Origin: Malachius bipustulatus
Lineage: Eukaryota > Arthropoda > Insecta > Coleoptera > Melyridae
Length of the DNA stretch: 64,000 bases
Reading direction: 5' to 3'
Assembly: GCA_910589415.1 (NCBI GenBank)
Contig: OU342630.1
Span: 87,168,186 to 87,232,185, forward strand
The notes under the pieces were generated by a model that searched no databases, was not told the origin of the DNA, and saw only the letters and a list, made by a program, of their open reading frames with translations. Each line of letters begins with the position of its first letter. Positions within the stretch are counted from its first letter, which is position 1. Shown here one piece after another: positions 58,936 to 64,000 of the stretch. The translations under genes and the position numbers were made by a program.

Positions 58936-61694
58936 GATCTAGATCCAATGGTGTTCACAGATCAACGCGGGGACTACGGGAGCGCTAACGGAGCGATTCT
59001 ATTGTGCAGAGGGACATGCATGAAAATAAATTCACGCAGTCTCGCGTTGTTTAAATGAAATAAGATATTTTTTCTACCCTGAAAGAAAGGTCTAACTGTA
59101 GCTTGCAGGCAATTCGTACCTAGGTAATATTCACTCTTAAACTTGGAAATATTTATTTCTCGGTAAGTTATGTGTCACACATTATAGTACTGCACTTTTT
59201 CTTTTTGTTTAATTGCTATTTTTTATCCTTATCCACCTTGAAAAACCATCAGACTAAGCTTAACATATCATAAACTCTAGTTTTTTAATCTGGGTTTGAT
59301 CCCACCTCCTTACTTTACTACAGGATTAAGAAAAATAGTATATCTGCACCATATAGGTACCATTATTATAGCTGGACCATCCTACTGGCAAGTTAATACT
59401 AATGATGTGACATCGACAAGAACCCAGCAGAACAATGCACGGATATAAATGAAATAACATGGCAGCATTGTTTGCGAGAATCAGTGTTCGGTCTGGGCAT
59501 GAGATTCGCAATCATCCGGCGGGCCCTGACAATAGCCGGATATTAGATTAACACAGAAAGGGCCTGAATTTAAAGTAGCCGACCCCCAATTACACCACCA
59601 AAGGAACATCTACAAAAGAGAAGGATAACACTGTCAAACATGGAGTTTTAATTGAGCGCAGTGTTCTATTTAGAGAAGTACAATGTTATATTTATTATTT
59701 ATAATTTTTAAGAATAATCTAAAACTATGTGCTCTTTGATTCATAATCACTTTAGTCAATTAGACAGGCGAGAAAATATTTAGATCACGAAGCCGAAGAT
59801 CCAGAACTAATATTTAAGAATAACTGCATGGTTATGTGATTGGTCCTTTTACCTCTCAAATTCTCTCATATATGTACCTACATGGTGATTCCGCGATGAC
59901 GGAGTGTTGTGGAGGATGTAATAATTGAAAAAACTGTAAATTTAAAACAAAATTTATTTCTGGAAAATTATTTCTAAACTTGTTCGTTAAGGGTATCTGT
60001 ATTACCGACACTGGCGCTTACTATAGGGTAGCGCATTTTAAATGGCACAAAAATGAGAGAATAAAGTTGGGAATGTTCCAAAAATATACACAATTTGATA
60101 TTAAATCAGCTGATTTAGTAAAATTGGGAAATTTTTTCCTTCTTAGAGGATGTTTCAAAATAATAAAAAAAGATGGATTATAAATAATACCTACAATGCT
60201 GTTTTAAAGAATTCTACTGTATGAAACACGTGTAACATTGATAATATCCATCATTATAAAGTAGAATTATTTTAAACAGTAGTGTTCTATTTATCATCCA
60301 TCAAAATGCAGAGGTTCTACGAAGTAAGGGTTGAAAAAATAAAATTTAATAAAAAATGCGTTTCCAGCTGTTCGCCTTGCCTAAAAAATATTTTTAATAT
60401 TTCAAAGTTATTACTTATTGTAGTTTTCTGTCAATATTTATACAGGGTCTTCGGTCTACATAACAAAATCGAGTACTCAAATCTTATCTTCATCGTTGTT
60501 TATTATTCATCACACCCGGCAGGAGGCATCACATCCGGCAGGAGGCAGGAGGCAGGAGGTAAGGGTCAACACATCCGCCCACGCGAGGACGATCCTATCG
60601 GCTCAGCTCGCCTGATAGGTTGGTGGGCTGCGATCAGCGCTCGGAGAAGCGGTTGAGTTGTTCCCCGGTCACCTTGTAATTCTTTAGTACGCAAATGAAA
60701 ACTCAAGCTCAATAAATAAGAGATTACTATAACAATAAGCGAACATAACACACATGAAGTTTATGGGAATGATTTGCACTGCTTTTTGTCTTCAGAGTCG
60801 TCCAGTTTTACTCTAACTCCCTATTAAAAAATATGTCACTGATCTTCTTGAGCAGGCTTAAGTCGGAACGGACATGGCAAAGCAGAATAAATGGTTTAAT
60901 ACGGAAGGTTTGTAGGTTTGTAGAATACAACATTTAACAAAATGCTGTATTGATTGGGGTGAAAATTGCAGAAAGGGTGAAATTTGCAGAAAGTCAACAG
61001 ACGAAAGCTATAACATTCCTGCTTGGCTTGCTTCGAATGAAATAAAATACAATGCTTCCTTCATCAATCGATGATCCATCTACCAAGCCAACTATAATAA
61101 GGGCCTGATTTTGATTCAAATTACTACATCTTCTAGACATATATTATACCATTCATTCAGAGAAGTTATCCGATAGATTTTGTCAAGTCTAGTTGAGATT
61201 ATCTATTCATCTCGGGGCATAATAGCGTTTGAATTATCTAGGAGTACATCCAATTAACTACAACAAGTAACAATAATTAGAGTGTACTGGCAGACATGAA
61301 CTTAGAAACGCGGGTTAGGAGGTTTATATGGATCTCGTAATGTCTGCAAGCCGGAGTCGAGCGCACAACTAACTCAATTTGAAGTTTGCACTACAGCTTC
61401 TTAAGATGCAGAAATTAATATCGGATAATCATATTATTGTACACATATTTAAATGGCATTTTCGTGTACTGTTCGACTGACGCAGGGTGAGAAACAGATT
61501 TATTTAGATTTATTTTCTAGCTCTGAAAATACAATTTACTATAGTTAGGTACCTACCTACAGGTACCTGTTTGACAAAATTGTTTGATCAAAAGGGTTTA
61601 ACTCGCAGGAGAAGTAGGACTATCCGGCGCTTGCATTGAGGAGTTTCACTGACGAGGAATAAATACTGCTGCGGACCGTTATGGCACTCATGTG
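58936..61694. other. No gene recognised
   Basis: The 3' untranslated tail of the relic runs to about 59030. A 67-codon (59980-60183) and a 124-codon (60282-60656) + ORF have no recognised domain, and the second ends in a simple repeat. The rest is AT-rich. Confidence 0.4.
60518..60560 (+). repeat. Short tandem repeat (GGCAGGA unit)
   Basis: GGCAGGAGGCATCACATCC occurs once and restarts 19 bp later, running into GGCAGGAGGCAGGAGGCAGG, a 7-bp tandem. Confidence 0.75.
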
Positions 61695-61885
61695 TGGAGT
61701 GGACTTTTAAGTTCTAGAAGCGTTGGAGGTTTATGTCTGTGGTGAGGGTTTTGTTGGAGGCGATCTCTCTAGCTTTCTTATCTGAGAGTTCATCTCCTTG
61801 TATGCCAACGTGGGATGGTGTCCAGGCGACCATGACTGTTTTGTGTATATTGGCGAGCGTTGTGTGTTTATATTATACGAGCTTT
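61695..61885 (-). pseudogene. Non-LTR retrotransposon RNase H fragment
   Basis: The minus strand reads VAWTPSHVGIQGDELSDKKA followed by REIASN, the C-terminal RNase H box W-x-P-(S/G)-H-x-G-x-x-G-N-E-x-A-D of insect non-LTR elements. A stop follows 20 or so residues later. No other part of the element is recognised nearby. The plus ORF 61733-61942 is its shadow. Confidence 0.8.
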
Positions 61886-62559
61886 GAAAATTTTCGCATT
61901 GTACTTAGCAATGGAAACGAGTCATTTTTCATGAGTTTATAGCACTTTGGATGCGATAATAATGCGATTAATTTAATTTTATATTCTACTTTAATAATAA
62001 TTTTAATAAAATTTTAATGCTATTTTATATTAAAATATATATTAATTTTTTATTAAAAGCTGTATTTAGAATTTGTTCTGAATCGTCATTTTTAGTGAAA
62101 ATGTTACATTATACTGCTGTTATTTGATTTAAACAGCAGATAGCTCTTTCCGAATGAGGCATTTCAATGTAATAACAAGTTGAATGTGAGCTCTCAGCAT
62201 CCATTTCCTTTACAGAGAAGTGAGCTACAAAGAAGGCGACTGATGAACCGAGGAGATATTTAATTACATTGTAGCCGAGCGACAGGAATATAAATCTGAA
62301 TTGCATTTCCGAGATTTTCATAAAATTTCACGAGCGATCGAGCGTGTGACACTACCTGGCTCGTATGTAACTTTGCCGATCCGAAATGCTAGACTTGATT
62401 TGATTTTTATTTCTATATGTGATCAATGTTGCGAAGTAATTCGAGGTATTCAAGAACTGAATTCGCTTTCTTCCGCAGAAGATCTGTTTTAAATATATTT
62501 TTAAAAAGTCTCTATTGTGAATTTGCGTCTATACAAAACGTTTGTGAAGCTCTGTTACA

Positions 62560-62823
62560 TTTAAGCTGTTTCAGAAGGAAAGAGAAATATTTAAGGGGGC
62601 AATAGTTTGGGTCATTATAAGTAAAAAAGTTCATATAAACAGTGTTCATTGAAAAAAAACATTTATTGATATTTTCATATGAAACTAGACACTCTAAACT
62701 TTGTAACTGAATATTTATTTAACCGGTGAGAATTGGACACTATAGAAGCTTTACTACTTACTTAATTTTAATGAGTCATTACTATTGCCCCCTTAATAAG
62801 TATTTCTTCTGAAACAGCGTGTA
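62560..62823. mobile_element. TIR element of about 264 bp
   Basis: The left end AGCTGTTTCAGAAGGAAAGA and the right end TTTCTTCTGAAACAGC are inverted. AAGGGGGCAATAGT near 62594 pairs with ACTATTGCCCCCTT near 62781, giving arms of about 55 bp. Interior AT-rich, non-coding. Confidence 0.8.
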
Positions 62824-64000
62824 TAATAATATAAATTTTTTATAATATGCAATATAATCTAAAACTAATATAATAAATACAGCCTCCGGCAGAATGAGGT
62901 ATCTACAATTTTAAATTTAGTTTTATCTCCTGCAGCCTGGCCCAAAAGTTCTGCATCACCCTGTAGAGGGGAGGGGGACAAGAAGGAAAAGATAGGTAAG
63001 AGAGTCGATAAGTAACGGTGCAAGATAAGAGGTAACAAAATTTTTAGACACGATTCTTTTCTTTCTCACACACACACAGCAAAGTAGAGAGTTCAAATTA
63101 GGCGCCAAATTCCTGATTGAAAAGAGTGGTGATTTAAATAGATATAAAGGTAATAGTAGAGTGGGATGCCAGATGCTTTATTTATTTAGAATTTTGATGT
63201 TTCCTAAATGATATCCTAAGCTATAAAAAAGTATCAAAAAATTTTACTTATGCCCGGTTTCACCAACAGCAAATAAATCTCTAAATAACTATTGAATGAA
63301 TAAGTTTTATTCTCTAGTTAAATCTATTCTTGTTTCACCAACGTGTTTGACAGCTCAGTTAGTTATTCATAAAATAGGCAGATTTTAGTACAATCTCCAC
63401 CATAAATTGTACATCGATGCATGAAATTGCAGTAATATGTCACCTTAAACTTTAAATAAAATCTTAATTCGTGTTGTGTATAGTTTAATGATTTATTCGT
63501 TCCTAAGTGCGCTTCGCGTGGATAGATGCATGTATACCTATTATAATTATCAAATGATTTATTGTGTATAAACTTTTTAAGAGGATGAACAAAAATGGAG
63601 AGTGAAAATGAAGCGAAAACTCAGTTTTTCCCAAGTCACTCCCTGCTACTTGCATGTGTGCTTTTTGGAAAGCAAGCCGAAAGACTAAAGAATGAATATG
63701 AAGCAATGCTGATTTTCCCTCTTGTTCAAGTGTGCAAGGTTTCTTCTGGCTGGGACGCTTTCTTGCCTCATGCTGTTCATCTGATGACTCGAGAGAAAAC
63801 GATGAAGATGTTGAAAGGCTAGTTCGAAAAATAACTGATTATGATAGCAGTGTTTGATAATTTAATTATTATAAACTTTGTAGGTAGTAATTATTGTTGA
63901 TTAAATAAAAAACAAGGTTTTTGTGTTTTTTCACCTTTGATTGATCAATCACTCGCATCAAATACACTAGGATTAAGTTTATAGATTATTTTCTCATAAT
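62824..64000. other. No gene confirmed
   Basis: GCATCACCCTGTAGAGG near 62953 is a lone element-end-like motif, and (CA)5 lies near 63068. A 75-codon + ORF (63595-63822) from an ATG has charged ends and continues in another frame as an acidic Ser-rich stretch (CCSSDDSRENDEDVERLVRK). This could be an N-terminal fragment of an insect mobile-element protein, but is unproven. Confidence 0.35.

Noticed and set aside
63595..63880. 75-codon ORF followed by an acidic serine-rich frame
   Set aside because: It looks vaguely like an N-terminus of a mobile-element protein, but no diagnostic motif is present, so no name was given.

Overview
This window looks like AT-rich nuclear DNA from an insect. A beetle or other holometabolan would fit, but the species cannot be fixed from sequence. 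Introns are large, bacterial-style gene packing is absent, and the repeats are of types common in arthropods.

Only one host coding exon can be identified with confidence. It is the last exon of a Kruppel-like transcription factor of the KLF6/7 (Drosophila luna) type, on the + strand at about 34964-35139. It encodes zinc fingers 2 and 3 and stops right after the last histidine-x. Finger 1 and the N-terminus were not found. Everything upstream may therefore be intron of this gene, and the AT-rich DNA downstream starts with its 3' UTR.

The rest is mostly mobile-element DNA. (1) 16296-21589 is a complete DIRS-type tyrosine-recombinase retrotransposon on the minus strand, with inverted terminal repeats, an internal complementary region, and open gag, RT-RNase H and recombinase frames. 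(2) 22774-24292 is a nest of inverted repeats. At its core is a type I hammerhead ribozyme lying between 66-bp arms that match perfectly, flanked by a 13-bp candidate target-site duplication. This is the most unusual object in the window. (3) Foldback elements with CAGGGTG-type ends lie at 647-1507, 11930-12813 and 32627-33506, with further palindromic or short-TIR elements near 7.9, 8.3, 10.5-11.3, 13.3-13.8, 21.6-22.2, 31.7, 34.1, 34.7, 37.5, 45.4, 49.3-50.1 and 62.6 kb. (4) Decayed autonomous elements are a mariner/Tc-like transposase (38281-39202, minus), an internally deleted non-LTR element (43.2-44.94 kb) around a Cys-rich fragment, a Jockey-like RT relic (57.3-58.97 kb) and an RNase H relic (61.7-61.9 kb, minus).

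Stretches not listed hold AT-rich DNA in which no gene, tRNA or rRNA was recognised. Most short ORFs there overlap on both strands and look like chance or sit inside palindromes. All coordinates of repeat ends were read by eye.
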